DNA of 12,031 nt from Candidatus Woesearchaeota archaeon UBA119. Lineage in GTDB: Archaea; Nanobdellota; Nanobdellia; Woesearchaeales; UBA119. The position numbers and the translations under genes are program-made. Positions 10,401 to 12,031 of this stretch are shown piece by piece. The stretch spans positions 1 through 12,031 of the forward strand of contig DAWM01000020.1 in assembly GCA_002505945.1 (NCBI GenBank). The letters are read 5' to 3'. The notes under the pieces are model-generated. The model saw only the letters and a program-made list of their open reading frames with translations. It was not told where the DNA came from and did not search any database. Numbering within the stretch: the first letter of the stretch is position 1; each line of letters begins with the position of its first letter.

Positions 10401-12031
10401 GCCCAGGTTGAGCAGCAGGTAGAAAACGCAGACTCTGACTTTGAGAAGGAAGACCTTGAGAAAAGACTCGCTAAATTGTCTGGTGGAGTAGCGGTAATCA
10501 AGGTAGGAGCAGCAACAGAAACCGAAATGAAAGAGAAGAAAGCCAGAGTAGATGATGCCCTGCACGCAACCAGAGCAGCAGTGGAAGAAGGCGTTGTCTG
10601 CGGAGGAGGCGTTGCACTACTGAGAGCCGGAATGAAGCTTAAGGAAGAAGGCTTTGAAGGCGACGAGGTAATAGGTTTAAAAATAGTTAAGAAAGCCCTG
10701 GAAGCTCCTCTAAGACTTATCGTAGAGAACGCCGGTCATGAAGGCTCAGTGATAGTTAATGATATCAAGAGCAACGACTCCGACAGTTACGGCTTCAACG
10801 CCAAGAAAGGCAAGTTTGAAGACCTTGTAAAGGCAGGGGTTATCGACCCAACTAAGGTAACAAGGAATGCGCTTCAGAATGCATCAAGCATAGCAGGCCT
10901 CGTGCTCACAACAGATGCAGTTGTTGTAGAGATGGAAGAAGACAACGATGACAAAGGCGGTCAGCCTGCACCAGGCGGAATGGGAGGCATGCCCGGCATG
11001 ATGTAATTTTTTATTTTTTATCCCTTCTTTTTCTTACAATCCATTAGAACCAAAATCTCATGTTTCTCCTCACTTAATTTGTTGGTTCCTATTTAAGCCC
11101 GTTTTAATTTAGCTTCTGTTTTCATCTTTCTTTTATCCAAAATGCACCCTTATTTTTCACTTTTTCATAAAAAGAAGGATAATTTATTTTTATCCTCTCA
11201 AGTTTATCTTGAATATATTTCTTTTTACATTCTTCTGAGCAAAAAAGTAATGTTTTCTCATTTGCAAATTGAGGCGAGAGCCATATTCCCGGCTGGCATT
11301 TTTTTTACAAACCTTACAAATATCATAAATTGGCTTATTCATTTTAACTTCTCAAACTTCCCTTCAAGATAATCTCTATGTCCCCATCCTTCGTTAGACT
11401 GTTTAATCAATTTCTTAATTTCAGATTTATATTCTTTTTTCAAAAAATTATTTTTTTTAACTAAGTTGAATATCATATCATATACATTCTCAATTGCTGA
11501 ATAAAAATCTTCCTGAAAACGCCAATCTGTTTTTTCTAGTTTATAAGCACATTTGATATAGTATAAACACAAATCAACAAATAAATTATCTGGTGGTTTT
11601 GACTTTTTAAAATCCAATAAAGCTTCACGAGCATCTTTTAAACTTTTTAATTCAAAGCAACAAAAAGCTTTGTTAATTTTTTGAGAGTAGAATTTGAACA
11701 TTTTATGATGATCAGAATGTAATTTGTTCTTCAGAAACACATCATTTTCTTTTTTTAATTTAGACAAGTCCACCAATAATTCAATCAAGTCCTCCTTATC
11801 CAACTTTTTGAGTGTGCTTTTCTTCATTTCACAAAATATCCTCCAGTCTTTTTGCTTCCCCTCCTTTCGATTAAGTCTTTATCAACCAATTTTTTAATCT
11901 GATCTTTTAGAGTATTTATAGAATTACCCGTTGATTTAGATAATCGTTTTCTATTAATTCCTGGATTATTTTCAATTAGCTCATATAATTCTTTTAATGG
12001 GTGTTTTAATGGGTGTTTTAATGGGTGTTTT

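Overview
The window looks like a piece of an archaeal chromosome. The phenylalanyl-tRNA synthetase is the archaeal/eukaryal type: an alpha chain with winged-helix DNA-binding-like repeats before the catalytic core, and a short beta chain of about 545 residues. Next to it is a DRG-type GTPase with a C-terminal TGS domain. Gene starts are preceded by AT-rich TATA boxes (TTTATATA, TTTATAAA, TTTAAATA) about 24-27 bases from the start codon or likely transcription start, several of them implying leaderless mRNAs. The lineage cannot be named from sequence alone. Compact genes, low GC and a bacterial-type chaperonin would fit a DPANN-like or other small archaeal genome, but that is inference.

Layout, left to right. 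(1) 1-4450, all minus strand: an AT-rich accessory block reading hsdM (type I modification methyltransferase) -> DUF3800 protein -> 4-TM membrane protein -> a short wreck of hsdS and hsdM ends -> a large unknown protein running off the left edge. No intact hsdS and no hsdR lie in the window. (2) 4490-7643, minus: pheS-pheT, with the hsdM promoter overlapping the last codons of pheT. (3) 7705-7817: a GC-rich, strongly self-complementary intergenic element. (4) 7818-8912, minus: DRG-like GTPase, divergent from (5) 9073-11006, plus: groES-groEL, a bacterial-type (group I) chaperonin operon whose promoter carries two tandem 17-bp palindromes at the predicted transcription start. (6) 11122-12031, minus: a tightly coupled three-gene operon with ATGA overlaps: the tail of a winged-helix protein with an HPLK repeat, a DUF6155-like protein, and a small zinc-finger protein broken by one frameshift in an A8 tract.

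The core genes (pheST, DRG GTPase, chaperonin) serve translation and protein folding. The two flanks look like transferred or defence-related cargo: the left block is a remodelled type I modification locus with unfamiliar accessory genes inserted between hsdM and degraded hsd debris, and the right block is a small regulatory operon. The most interesting signals are the hsdM 3'-end duplication bounding the accessory cassette, the tandem operator of the chaperonin operon, the folded element behind the GTPase gene, the inverted repeats around the 4-TM gene promoter, and the frameshifted zinc-finger gene.
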